The notes under the pieces were generated by a model. The model made no database searches. It was not told where the DNA came from and worked only from the letters and a program-made list of their open reading frames with translations. The translations under genes were made by a program, and so were the position numbers. From Paenibacillus pedocola (GTDB taxonomy: Bacteria > Bacillota > Bacilli > Paenibacillales > Paenibacillaceae), in the NCBI RefSeq assembly GCF_031599675.1, contig NZ_CP134223.1, positions 1,674,001 to 1,738,000 on the forward strand: 64,000 nucleotides of DNA. Direction: 5' to 3'. Positions 1 to 8,567 of this stretch are shown here, one piece after another (the stretch's first letter is position 1; each line of letters begins with the position of its first letter).

Positions 1-169
1 TGCCAAAGATAAGGGGCGGTTTGTCAAATTCGGCAGGAGGAGAAGGCATACTGTCCATCAATTCCTGCCTGTCGTTTCTGGTGCTATTGCCTTCGCATCC
101 GCTTATGAGAAGCAGAAATGCCAGCAGCGGCAGCAAGAAACGCCTTGCATGTCCTGAGCCTGATCTCAT
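1..169 (-). CDS. lipoprotein, probable sugar-binding protein, N-terminal fragment cut by the window edge
   Basis: Only the first 56 codons are inside the window. The ATG at 169 overlaps the TGA stop of the upstream response regulator gene (ATGA), so the two are probably translationally coupled. The N-terminus has basic residues (HARR), a hydrophobic core and a lipobox LISGC with Cys25, so the product should be a membrane-anchored lipoprotein. The last visible residues (KPPLIFG) resemble the first beta strand of the YtfQ-like binding proteins in this window (KPIILGF at 8568). Inference: a third sugar-binding lipoprotein, co-transcribed with the kinase-regulator pair and possibly acting as an extracellular sensor. 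The fold cannot be confirmed from so short a piece. Confidence 0.6.
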   Translation of the reverse strand, partial: MRSGSGHARRFLLPLLAFLLLISGCEGNSTRNDRQELMDSMPSPPAEFDKPPLIFG

Positions 170-1764
170 AAATTGCTCCCACCTTCCCTGGTCCGTCTGC
201 CCTGGTCCTCTGCAAAGCCATGCTTCCGGTATTCTGTAGGGGTCAAGCCGGTGACTTTCTTAAACAGGTTGGAGAAATAATGCTGATCGTTGTAGCCTAC
301 CTGATAAGCGATTTCAAACGTTTTGGAGCGGGTCGTTTTTAGCAGCTCTTTTGCTTTGCTGATCCGGGTAAAAGTTAAATACTCCGTCATCGTCTGCCCG
401 GTTTCCTGGCTGAAAATCTTACTGAGGTGGCTGGAGCTGACGCCAATTTGTCTGGAGATTTCGAAGAGGGAGAGCTGCTCATCATCATAGTGCTGACGGA
501 TGTGCAGCTTTACTTTGTCAATCAGCTCTCCATATTTATCCGAACCTTCCAGCCGCCATTTCCATAATTGCTCCAGCAGTGTAAGCAGGTAATCCTGGCA
601 CTCCTCGAAACTTGCGATGCTGCGGATCTGCTGCTGCAGATCTCTCATTAAATCCTCCGTATTTCCGCCCGTCTGAAAGCTTCTCTTGGCCGTGAGAACC
701 AATTCAAGCGTAAGATCGTTGATTAAATAATAGGCGTACATGGATTCCCAGTTTATGCTGCTCATCTCTGCGGTGAACTGCCTGATAAAGTCGGGTGCTT
801 CTCTTGAAGAGCCGAGCTTTAGGAAATCCACCAGCCGGTTCCGGTCCAGGAGCACTCTGTTTGTTAAAGAATCGAAGGAAGACTCCCACAGAGCAGCTTT
901 GTTTTGCTTAGAGATCTTCTTCCAGGTTTTCTCTTCCTCAGCCTCCAGATAGGAAATATGGATTCCCTGCAGCCGATCCTGAACATTACCAAGAGAGAGG
1001 GACAGATCACAGTTTAATGCAGCCTTTAGCTTCATTTGCAGGCTTTCTGTAAAGGTCTTCATCTTGCTGGAAAGTTCTTCTCTCAGGCTTCCCTTCAGAA
1101 TCACTACAGTTTCTGTACGGCTTCGTTTATACATGAAAATATCCTGAAGCTCACCCAGCCGTTCGTCTATCAGTTGTTGGGCAGACCGGTATGCTTCATG
1201 GCTGATTTCTGTGTCCTGCGGATCGGAAGGGGACAATGATAAAATGGCAACCGCATAATAGGGAGTGGTAAGCTGCAGTTCCAGCTGATCTGCCGCCTCA
1301 ATGGCGGCTGCGGTGCCGATGAGCCCGCCGCACAGATCGGCAAACAGCTTTTCAGGAGTGTAGGCATATCGTCTTTTCAGGCGCTGTTCTTCATCAATTC
1401 TGACACTTACCGTATGTAACAGCTGGATAAGATCCGCAGAGCTGAACGGCTTCAGGCAATAATCCTCCACACCGAGCCGCAGCGCGGTCTGTGCATACTG
1501 GAAATCGTTGTGTCCGCTTAGGATGATAATTTTGATCTGCGGGAGCCGCTGGCGGACGACAGAACTAAGCTCAAGCCCGTCCATAAAGGGCATTTTGATA
1601 TCGGTAATCAGAATATCAGGAAGCTGCTGTTCAATCAGCGGCAGGGCCAATTCGCCGTCAGGTGCGTCTCCGCAATAAATGAAACCCTCCTTCTCCCAAT
1701 CGATACACTCCCGTATACTTTCACGAATCAGAATTTCATCATCGACCAGCATTACCTTCTTCAT
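166..1764 (-). CDS. YesN-type response regulator, receiver plus AraC DNA-binding domain
   Basis: 532 residues. The receiver domain (1-120) has the acidic pair in LVDDE, phospho-acceptor Asp55 (ITDIKMP) and Lys105 (CLKPF). A long middle segment follows, then a C-terminal AraC-type double helix-turn-helix (about 430-525, ending TPTEYRKH). I chose the ATG at 1764 because it starts MKKVMLVDDE; an upstream in-frame start would add 39 residues that belong to the kinase gene. Only one base separates it from the kinase stop, so kinase and regulator form one operon. By analogy with YesN/LytS-linked systems it should activate the divergent sugar importer at 3834-8477. All key receiver residues are present. 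Confidence 0.93.
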   Translation of the reverse strand: MKKVMLVDDEILIRESIRECIDWEKEGFIYCGDAPDGELALPLIEQQLPDILITDIKMPFMDGLELSSVVRQRLPQIKIIILSGHNDFQYAQTALRLGVEDYCLKPFSSADLIQLLHTVSVRIDEEQRLKRRYAYTPEKLFADLCGGLIGTAAAIEAADQLELQLTTPYYAVAILSLSPSDPQDTEISHEAYRSAQQLIDERLGELQDIFMYKRSRTETVVILKGSLREELSSKMKTFTESLQMKLKAALNCDLSLSLGNVQDRLQGIHISYLEAEEEKTWKKISKQNKAALWESSFDSLTNRVLLDRNRLVDFLKLGSSREAPDFIRQFTAEMSSINWESMYAYYLINDLTLELVLTAKRSFQTGGNTEDLMRDLQQQIRSIASFEECQDYLLTLLEQLWKWRLEGSDKYGELIDKVKLHIRQHYDDEQLSLFEISRQIGVSSSHLSKIFSQETGQTMTEYLTFTRISKAKELLKTTRSKTFEIAYQVGYNDQHYFSNLFKKVTGLTPTEYRKHGFAEDQGRRTREGGSNL

Positions 1765-1765
1765 G

Positions 1766-3568
1766 TCAAGCCCCCTTGTTCTTGGGTATGCGGACGGAGA
1801 TTGTTGTCCATTCCCCGGCAGTGCTGTCCAGCTGGAGTCCATATTCTTCTCCGAAATAAAGGCGCAGACGCTGATGCACATTCAGCAGCCCGAAACCGCC
1901 TTCCGTAAGATCGCTTTCTTCTACCTGGGCAGGCTGATTCAATTGACTCCTTAGAAGCGCCAGCCGCTCGGCGGAGATGCCGATGCCGTTATCCGTGACG
2001 GTGAGTACGACCGATGAATGGCCTTCCGCATAACCGCTGACCGTAATCAGTCCTTTGCCGCGTTTATTCTTGATTCCATGATAGATTGCATTCTCAATCA
2101 GCGGCTGCAGTGTCATATTGAGAATCGGATACTCCTCAAGCTCTGGTTCCACCTGAATCTGATACTCGAGAATATCCCGGTACCGCATCTGCTGGATCGT
2201 CAGATAGCTCTGGGCATGGGCCAGTTCTGTACGGATCATAACCCAATCCCGTCCTTTATTCAGACTGAGCCGGAAAAACTGGGATAGCGCTTTTACCAAA
2301 TGGATGACACTATCATTCTTGTTCGCTTCAGCCAACCAGACGATGGAATCCAGTGTATTGTACAGAAAATGGGGATTAATTTGCGCCTGAAGCGTACGCA
2401 GCTCCGCCTTTTGCAGCAGTTTCTGCTCCCTGATGCTTTGCTCCAGCAGCCCCTTGATTTTTTCAACCATGATATTAAAGCTTTGACCCAGATCAGCAAT
2501 TTCATCATTGCCCGAAGGTTTGACTTTAGCCTCCAGATAGCCGCTTGCGGTCAGTCTCATTTTATGCTGAAGAAGCTGGATAGGCTGGGTGAGCTTGCGG
2601 GTCAAAAAGAAATGAATGATGATGACGAATACTATGCTGAGCACCACACTGACAATGATCAGCTGCCGGATCCGGTTAGCCTCAGAGACCACTTCTTGAA
2701 GCGGTGCAAGACCCACTACCTTCCAGCCTGTAGTGAGCGAAGGGGTGTAGACAACAAACCATGGCTGTCCCTTCGTATTTAATACAAAGCTGTTGCGGCT
2801 GGACCATTCTGGAGCGGCAAAGTTTGTTGAGGTCAGAATATTCAAATCCTGCCTGCCGGCTGACGGCACATAGATCGGATTATTCTCCTGGTCAAGGATG
2901 CAGAAGAACCCTGTCTTGCCGATACTGACGTTTTCGCCAAATTCCTTAAAGAAGGAATCATCTAAATCAATAATAATGAAGCCAATGACTTCATGGGTAA
3001 TCCGCTGCTTCACAGCCGCAATTATAGAAATAACGCCCTGGTCCGGGTAAGTAAAGCCGTCCACGCGGTCAAATCCGGATGTCATGGCGGGAGGGACCCT
3101 AAGCACAGCATCCGGATACTGGGTGAGGATCTGGAAATGCGGATTGCGCAGCGGATTGATATTGGACTGGAAGACTCCCTTTCGTTCACTGATGCCTTTG
3201 CCATAGAGATTAATAAAGCTGATATTCATAACATCTTCATATTTGTAGGTGTCCCTATAAAGTGTAAAAGTCTGCAAAATCTCCTTGGCCTCCTGATAGG
3301 TTTCCGACTGCGAGAACAGGAAGTGGATGACCTGCGGGTTCTTGCTCAATTCCAGCAGCCGCTCTGTGTCTGTAAACAGATTATCGATATTTCGTCCGAG
3401 CGTATCTGCCTGCAGCATGCTTGCCGCTTTACTGTGGCTGGAGATCGAAGCGTAGGATTTCTGGTAGGCGACAAGTCCAACCGCAATCAGCGGAATGGTG
3501 GTCAGTATGATGAACAAGACCAGCAATTTTGCCCTCAAGCTGGAGGAGATCAAACGTATCATCCTCAT
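1766..3568 (-). CDS. YesM-type sensor histidine kinase
   Basis: 600 residues. Order: short cytoplasmic N-terminus, first membrane helix (about 12-32), extracellular Cache-like sensor region (33-290), second helix (about 300-320), HAMP linker, His_kinase domain with INPHFLYNTLDS (His400) and an HATPase domain with DNGIG and GFGLLN motifs. This is the standard layout of the YesM family. I use the ATG at 3568 because GAGGGG lies 9 bases upstream; the longer reading from 3607 lacks such a site. It is the first gene of a leftward operon (kinase, regulator, lipoprotein) and is divergent from the importer. Inferred job: sense an external sugar, perhaps through a binding protein, and phosphorylate the regulator at 166-1764. 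Confidence 0.93.
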   Translation of the reverse strand: MRMIRLISSSLRAKLLVLFIILTTIPLIAVGLVAYQKSYASISSHSKAASMLQADTLGRNIDNLFTDTERLLELSKNPQVIHFLFSQSETYQEAKEILQTFTLYRDTYKYEDVMNISFINLYGKGISERKGVFQSNINPLRNPHFQILTQYPDAVLRVPPAMTSGFDRVDGFTYPDQGVISIIAAVKQRITHEVIGFIIIDLDDSFFKEFGENVSIGKTGFFCILDQENNPIYVPSAGRQDLNILTSTNFAAPEWSSRNSFVLNTKGQPWFVVYTPSLTTGWKVVGLAPLQEVVSEANRIRQLIIVSVVLSIVFVIIIHFFLTRKLTQPIQLLQHKMRLTASGYLEAKVKPSGNDEIADLGQSFNIMVEKIKGLLEQSIREQKLLQKAELRTLQAQINPHFLYNTLDSIVWLAEANKNDSVIHLVKALSQFFRLSLNKGRDWVMIRTELAHAQSYLTIQQMRYRDILEYQIQVEPELEEYPILNMTLQPLIENAIYHGIKNKRGKGLITVSGYAEGHSSVVLTVTDNGIGISAERLALLRSQLNQPAQVEESDLTEGGFGLLNVHQRLRLYFGEEYGLQLDSTAGEWTTISVRIPKNKGA

Positions 3569-3647
3569 CGGTAATATCCCCTCAGTGTAAGATTCACATG
3601 GTTTCAAACCTTAGTGTATAACAAATACCGCCCTCTTGGGAGTAGTA

Positions 3648-3662
3648 AAGAAAGCGCATCCA
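3648..3662 (+). promoter_or_regulatory. possible catabolite-repression (cre) box, kinase side
   Basis: AAGAAAGCGCATCCA fits the Firmicute cre pattern WTGNAANCGNWNNCW with one mismatch (A for T at the second base). It lies 80 bases upstream of the leftward kinase gene, in the 265-base divergent control region 3569-3833, so CcpA could repress the sensor operon from here. The call rests on pattern match only. Confidence 0.35.
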
Positions 3663-3765
3663 AAATCTACACGTTCCAAACAAAAATATACACCAAATTT
3701 AATATGAATCCATAAAAACATAAAAAAAGAAAACAAATGGCAAAGCGAACCTGTATCTTGCAATT

Positions 3766-3780
3766 TTGAAAGCGGTTTAT
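3766..3780 (+). promoter_or_regulatory. probable catabolite-repression (cre) box, importer side
   Basis: TTGAAAGCGGTTTAT matches WTGNAANCGNWNNCW at all but one constrained base. It lies 54-68 bases before the binding-protein start. The core TGAAAGCGGT is shared with the box at 28251-28264 in front of the second importer, which raises the likelihood that both are real CcpA sites. I did not find a convincing sigma-A promoter with normal spacing here. Confidence 0.5.
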
Positions 3781-3833
3781 ACTGGGGCCAACACCAAATG
3801 ATGGTGAATGACAAAGGGGAGGAAATCAATTAC

Positions 3834-4868
3834 ATGAAGAGATTCGGGAAAATGGGAGCGGTGCTTGCGCTTACCTTATCTATGGTAATGCTCGGAGCGT
3901 GCGGCAATAACAATGGAGGAAATCAGGCGGATACAGGTAATCAGGCAACAAAAGCTCCAGCGGCAAATACCGGCAGTACGAAGGAAGCCAAAGATATCAC
4001 GCTCGGATTCTCACAGGTTGGAGCGGAAAGCGGCTGGCGTAGCGCAAACACCAAGTCCATTCAGGATTCTGCCAAAGAAGCGGGTTATACCCTGAAATTC
4101 TCGGATGCGCAGCAGAAGCAAGAGAACCAGATTAAGGCGATCCGCTCTTTCATACAGCAAAAGGTAGATGTAATCGCATTTTCACCGGTCGTAGAATCCG
4201 GGTGGGATACCGTACTTAAGGAAGCGAAGGATGCGGGAATTCCGGTAGTGCTGACCGACCGTGCAGTAGATTCCAAGGATACTTCCCTGTACGTCACTTT
4301 CCTTGGTTCTGACTTCGTGGAAGAAGGACGAAAGGCGGGTGAGTGGCTGTCTGAGAAGTATAAGGATACCACAGAGGATATCAACATTGTTGAATTGCAG
4401 GGAACTACAGGCTCTGCTCCGGCCAATGACCGGATGGCTGGCTTTGCTGAAGTGATTGCGAGTAATCCGCATCTTAAAGTCATTGCTTCACAGACCGGCG
4501 ATTTCACACGGGCTAAGGGCAAAGAGGTTATGCAGGCTTTCCTTAAAGCCAACAAGGACATTGATGTTCTATATGCCCATAACGATGACATGGCACTCGG
4601 CGCGATTCAGGCGATTGAAGCAGCAGGACTGAAACCGGGCGAGGATATTACGATTATCTCCGTTGATGCTGTCAAGGACGGAATGCAGGCGGCAAGTGAA
4701 GGGAAAATCAACTTTATCGTTGAGTGTAATCCCATGCTCGGACCACAGCTGATGGACATTGTGCAGAATGTGGTAGATGGCAAGCCGGTAGAGGCGCGGA
4801 TTGTGACTGAGGAATCGACGTTCACTTCAGAGCAGGCGAAGGAAGCTTTGCCAAGCCGGCCATATTAA
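3834..4868 (+). CDS. ytfQ: YtfQ-like sugar-binding lipoprotein of an ABC importer
   Basis: 344 residues. Signal peptide with lipobox LGAC (Cys23), then a type 1 periplasmic-binding fold. Stretches such as GFSQVGAESGWRSAN, DAQQKQENQIKAIRSF, SPVVESGW and YAHNDDMALGAIQAI match the pattern of the galactofuranose-binding protein YtfQ more closely than ribose or xylose binders. Start at 3834 (MKRFGK) has GGGGAGG 11 bases upstream; the reading from 3798 adds residues not typical of a signal peptide. It is the first gene of the operon with the ATPase and two permeases. The natural ligand could be galactofuranose, arabinose or a related furanose; sequence alone does not settle this. Confidence 0.93.
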   Translation: MKRFGKMGAVLALTLSMVMLGACGNNNGGNQADTGNQATKAPAANTGSTKEAKDITLGFSQVGAESGWRSANTKSIQDSAKEAGYTLKFSDAQQKQENQIKAIRSFIQQKVDVIAFSPVVESGWDTVLKEAKDAGIPVVLTDRAVDSKDTSLYVTFLGSDFVEEGRKAGEWLSEKYKDTTEDINIVELQGTTGSAPANDRMAGFAEVIASNPHLKVIASQTGDFTRAKGKEVMQAFLKANKDIDVLYAHNDDMALGAIQAIEAAGLKPGEDITIISVDAVKDGMQAASEGKINFIVECNPMLGPQLMDIVQNVVDGKPVEARIVTEESTFTSEQAKEALPSRPY

Positions 4869-4892
4869 TCGGGCAAATTGATTTATATAGTG

Positions 4893-4928
4893 CCACTCCG
4901 CCGGCTTTTCAAGCAGCTGACGGAGTGG
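4893..4928 (+). other. intercistronic hairpin after binding-protein gene
   Basis: CCACTCCG and CGGAGTGG form an 8-base-pair outer stem with extra pairing inside, followed by TTTC. It lies between the binding-protein stop and the ATPase start. Such hairpins usually act as partial terminators or 3-prime stabilisers that let the binding protein be made in excess of the membrane subunits. Confidence 0.6.
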
Positions 4929-4959
4929 TTTCTATGGACAAAGAGGAGTGGATGATGAA

Positions 4960-6471
4960 ATGAGCACTCAGAAGCCCATACTGCAGATGAAGCAGATTCA
5001 CAAGCGGTTTCCAGGTGTCAAAGCACTAAGTAATGTGAATCTCCGTCTGTTTCCGGGTGAGGTTCATGCATTGATGGGTGAGAATGGCGCTGGCAAGTCG
5101 ACGCTGATCAAGGTGCTGACCGGTGTGTATTCGATAGATGAGGGCAGCGTGGAAATGGAGGAGGCTCCTATTTCGGTGCAGAGTCCGCTGGAGTCACAGG
5201 CTGCGGGAATCAGCACCGTATATCAGGAAGTCAACCTATGTCCTAATCTGACAGTTGCGGAGAACATATTTATTGGAAGAGAACCGAGAAAATTCGGGAG
5301 AATTCTATGGAAGGAAATGAATAAGCGCGCTCAGGAAATCCTCAGCGAACGCCTGAATTTGCAGATCGATGTCACGGAGCCGCTCTATATGTATTCTGTT
5401 GCGGTGCAGCAGCTGGTGGCGATTGCCAGAGCGCTCAATATCTCGGCCAAGGTACTGATTCTTGACGAACCGACTTCAAGTCTTGACAAGAATGAGGTGC
5501 AGCAGCTCTTCCGGATCATGGAGAAGCTGAAACAGGATGGGCTGGCGATTCTTTTTGTCACTCATTTTTTGGATCAGATGTATGAGATCTCTGACCGCGT
5601 AACCATTCTGCGCAACGGTGAGTTTGTCGGTGAGTACATGGCCAAGGATCTGCCGCGGCTGGATCTTGTGCTCAAAATGATTGGCAAGGAGCTTAACTTA
5701 TTGGAGGAATTGCCTAGCCTGGCTGAAGAGTATAAGGATTCTCTTGGTGAAGAATTGGTCAAGGCGGAAGGTCTGGGACGCAAAGGAGCTATTGAACCCT
5801 TCGATCTGTCCATCCATAAAGGAGAAGTAGTGGGACTTGCCGGTCTGCTCGGATCAGGCCGGACGGAGGCAGCCCGCCTGTTCTTCGGTGCCGACAAGCC
5901 GGACTCCGGTAAACTGAAGTTCTCTGGAAGAAGCGAGGGTGTCCATACTCCCCGTGAGGCAATCGGCCGCCGGATTGCATTCTGCTCAGAGAACCGTAAA
6001 ACGGAGGGGATTATCGGCGATTTGACCGTCAGGGAAAATATTATCCTGGCCCTTCAGGCTAAACAAGGCGTATTCCGCACCATTTCCCGCAAACAGCAGG
6101 AAGAGTATGCGGATGAATATATCCGCATGCTTAACATCAATCCTCCGAGTCCCGACCATCTGATTAAGAACCTGAGCGGAGGGAATCAGCAAAAGGTGCT
6201 GCTGGCCAGATGGCTGCTGACTTCACCACAGCTGTTCATCCTTGATGAGCCTACCCGGGGAATTGACATTGGAGCTAAAGCGGAGATTCAGAAGCTGGTG
6301 CTGTCGCTGTCACGGCAAGGCATGTCGTTTCTGTTCATTTCCTCCGAACTGGAGGAGGTGCTGCGCGTAAGCGGCCGGATTGCCATATTACGTGACCGCC
6401 GTAAGGTTAAGGAAATCTCGGGCAAAGATATGAGCCAGCATCAAATTATGCAGGCAATAGCGGGGGGCTGA
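4960..6471 (+). CDS. ytfR: sugar ABC importer ATPase, two nucleotide-binding domains (YtfR-like)
   Basis: 503 residues with two fused ABC domains, as in RbsA/MglA/YtfR. The first half has Walker A GENGAGKST, Walker B ILDEPTSSLD and the degenerate signature YSVAVQQLVAIA. The second half has a degenerate Walker A (GLLGSGRTE), a proper signature LSGGNQQKV and Walker B FILDEPTRGID. This asymmetry is normal for the family. The ATG at 4960 is preceded by AGAGGAG at an 11-base gap; the GTG at 4948 lies inside that ribosome site and is unlikely. It energises uptake through the two permeases that follow. An 8-base gap to the next gene shows a tight operon. Confidence 0.95.
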   Translation: MSTQKPILQMKQIHKRFPGVKALSNVNLRLFPGEVHALMGENGAGKSTLIKVLTGVYSIDEGSVEMEEAPISVQSPLESQAAGISTVYQEVNLCPNLTVAENIFIGREPRKFGRILWKEMNKRAQEILSERLNLQIDVTEPLYMYSVAVQQLVAIARALNISAKVLILDEPTSSLDKNEVQQLFRIMEKLKQDGLAILFVTHFLDQMYEISDRVTILRNGEFVGEYMAKDLPRLDLVLKMIGKELNLLEELPSLAEEYKDSLGEELVKAEGLGRKGAIEPFDLSIHKGEVVGLAGLLGSGRTEAARLFFGADKPDSGKLKFSGRSEGVHTPREAIGRRIAFCSENRKTEGIIGDLTVRENIILALQAKQGVFRTISRKQQEEYADEYIRMLNINPPSPDHLIKNLSGGNQQKVLLARWLLTSPQLFILDEPTRGIDIGAKAEIQKLVLSLSRQGMSFLFISSELEEVLRVSGRIAILRDRRKVKEISGKDMSQHQIMQAIAGG

Positions 6472-6478
6472 AACGGGA

Positions 6479-7519
6479 ATGGGAAAACTATACAAGCATC
6501 ATCTATTCTGGCCGCTTTGTATCCTGGCTGCATTGCTGCTGTTCAATCTGCTCTATTCGCCGGATTTCTTTTCAATTACAATGCATGATGGACATCTATA
6601 CGGCAGTCTGATCGATATTCTTAATTTCGGTGCCCCGCTGATACTGGTGGCCATCGGGATGACACTGGTCGTGGCTACCAAAGGCATCGACCTGTCGGTA
6701 GGTTCTATCGTTGCCATCTCAGGTGCACTTGCCTGCCTGACAATCAGTAAAGGCACAGACCAGAACGCGCTGGGTCTGATTGTAATTTCTATTCTGCTTG
6801 CCGTCGGACTGTCGGTCCTCCTCGGGGCGTGGAACGGTCTGCTGGTCTCGGTAGCCGGAATTCAGCCGATTATCGCTACACTGATTCTAATGGTTGCCGG
6901 ACGCGGAATCGCCCAGTTAGTGACCGGAGGGCAGATTATAACGGTTAGCAGCAGCAAATACTCCTACATTGGCTCGGGGGCGCTGGCCACACTGCCGTTT
7001 TCTATTTTTGTAGTAGTCCTGATGCTGGTTGTCGCCTTGCTGCTTACCCGCAAAACGTCTCTGGGCTTGTTCATTGAGTCGGTCGGATGTAATCCGACGG
7101 CAAGCCTTATGGCGGGCATCCGGGCAAATTGGGTCATTCTATCGGTCTATGTATTCTGCGGGGTGTGCGCAGGGATTGCAGGACTGATACTCAGCTCTAA
7201 TGTCTCGAGTGCTGATGGTAACAATGCGGGACTATGGTATGAGCTTGATGCTATCCTGGCCGTCGTGATTGGAGGAACCTCACTGAACGGTGGACGTTTC
7301 TATCTTACCGGAACGGTAATTGGTGCGCTGATTATCCAGACACTGACCACTACTATTTATATGATCGGAGTACCTCCGGAGATCACGCTTGTTGTGAAGT
7401 CGTTTGTTGTTCTTGCTGTCTGCCTGATTCAGTCCGACAGTTTCCGGGCCGCCATTTTCTACCGCTGGAAGACGCGGCATTATCCCGGAGAAAAGGAGAG
7501 TATCCGTCATGTCTCTTAA
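6479..7519 (+). CDS. ytfT: sugar ABC importer permease (YtfT-like)
   Basis: 346 residues, strongly hydrophobic with about nine or ten membrane helices, of the RbsC/YtfT permease family (BPD_transp_2). Family signatures include VATKGIDLSVGSIVA near residue 70 and AVVIGGTSLNGG near residue 262. It pairs with YjfF to make the channel. Start ATG at 6479 follows a G-rich stretch about 11 bases upstream. Its end overlaps the next permease by 11 bases, so the two should be translationally coupled. Confidence 0.93.
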   Translation: MGKLYKHHLFWPLCILAALLLFNLLYSPDFFSITMHDGHLYGSLIDILNFGAPLILVAIGMTLVVATKGIDLSVGSIVAISGALACLTISKGTDQNALGLIVISILLAVGLSVLLGAWNGLLVSVAGIQPIIATLILMVAGRGIAQLVTGGQIITVSSSKYSYIGSGALATLPFSIFVVVLMLVVALLLTRKTSLGLFIESVGCNPTASLMAGIRANWVILSVYVFCGVCAGIAGLILSSNVSSADGNNAGLWYELDAILAVVIGGTSLNGGRFYLTGTVIGALIIQTLTTTIYMIGVPPEITLVVKSFVVLAVCLIQSDSFRAAIFYRWKTRHYPGEKESIRHVS

Positions 7520-8477
7520 CCGCAAATATATTCCTATTGTTGTAACGATTCTGTTGTTCCTTCTAATGTTCACCGCGGGCTCCTTCCGGTATACCGGCTT
7601 CTTCTCGCTGCAGGTGCTCATGAACCTGCTTATAGACAATGCGTTTCTGCTTATTACAGCCGTTGGAATGTCGTTTGTCATTCTATCGGGCGGGATCGAT
7701 CTGTCTGTCGGGTCAATTATCGCACTCTCCACCATGGTTTCTGCCAGCCTGGTGCAGCAGCATGGCTGGTCGCCCGCGGTTGTTATACCACTGGTGCTGC
7801 TGATGGGGGCTGCATTCGGATGCGGGATGGGCGCCATTATTCATTATTTCAAAATTCAGCCCTTCATCGTGACGCTGGCAGGGATGTTTATGGCCAGAGG
7901 GCTATGTTATGTGATTAGTATTGATACAATAACGATCGATAATCCGTTCTACACCTCTGTAGCACAGACCAAAATTGCGCTGCCGGGCGGAAGCTTCATC
8001 TCGATCAGTGCCATTATCGCCTTAATTATTGCAGCTATAGCGATCTTCATCGCCCACTATACCCGTTTCGGACGCAATGTATATGCGCTGGGAGGCAGTG
8101 AGCAATCCTCGCTGCTGATGGGACTTCCTGTAGCACGCACTAAAGTTTTAGTTTATACTTTAAGCGGATTATGTTCTTCACTGGCCGGCATTGTTTTTAC
8201 TTTTTATATGCTGTCAGGATACGGGCTTCATGCTGTAGGCTTTGAGCTCGATACGATTGCTGCCGTAGTTATTGGAGGCACGCTGCTCACCGGCGGAGTA
8301 GGATATGTACTTGGAACCTTTTTCGGGGTACTCATTCAAGGTGTAATTCAAACGATAATCAGTTTTGAAGGTACTTTGAGTTCCTGGTGGACCAAAATTG
8401 TCATTGGCCTGCTGCTGTTCGTATTCATCCTTCTGCAGCGGGTATTAAGCGCGAACCGTTCTTCACTGAAACAATAA
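7509..8477 (+). CDS. yjfF: sugar ABC importer permease (YjfF-like)
   Basis: 322 residues, about nine or ten membrane helices, paralogous to the preceding permease. It has the same two signatures: LSGGIDLSVGSIIA and AVVIGGTLLTGG. Start ATG at 7509 lies inside the previous gene, with GGAGAAAAGGAGAG just upstream as ribosome site. With YtfT it forms the heterodimeric membrane part of the importer. The four-gene order (binding protein, ATPase, two permeases) is that of E. coli ytfQ-ytfR-ytfT-yjfF. Confidence 0.93.
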   Translation: MSLNRKYIPIVVTILLFLLMFTAGSFRYTGFFSLQVLMNLLIDNAFLLITAVGMSFVILSGGIDLSVGSIIALSTMVSASLVQQHGWSPAVVIPLVLLMGAAFGCGMGAIIHYFKIQPFIVTLAGMFMARGLCYVISIDTITIDNPFYTSVAQTKIALPGGSFISISAIIALIIAAIAIFIAHYTRFGRNVYALGGSEQSSLLMGLPVARTKVLVYTLSGLCSSLAGIVFTFYMLSGYGLHAVGFELDTIAAVVIGGTLLTGGVGYVLGTFFGVLIQGVIQTIISFEGTLSSWWTKIVIGLLLFVFILLQRVLSANRSSLKQ

Positions 8478-8490
8478 CAGGGAATATATG

Positions 8491-8529
8491 CATTGGGAGA
8501 CGGTGTCATCTGTTTCCCAATGTTTTGTT
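8491..8529 (+). terminator. intrinsic terminator ending the importer operon
   Basis: A 13-base-pair stem starting CATTGGGA (8491-8503) and ending TCCCAATG (8510-8522) encloses a 6-base loop and is followed by TTTTGTT. It lies between the last permease and the second binding-protein gene, so that gene is likely expressed by read-through or from its own signal. Confidence 0.8.
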
Positions 8530-8567
8530 ATGTTAAATGAAATCGCTACCACAAAGGAGGGTCATCC

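Noticed and set aside
4085..4591. 168-codon minus-strand frame inside the binding-protein gene.
   Set aside because: Antisense shadow of a clear coding gene, without ribosome site or domain; the same holds for the long antisense frames in the HAMP array (56057-58510) and within 59806-60592.
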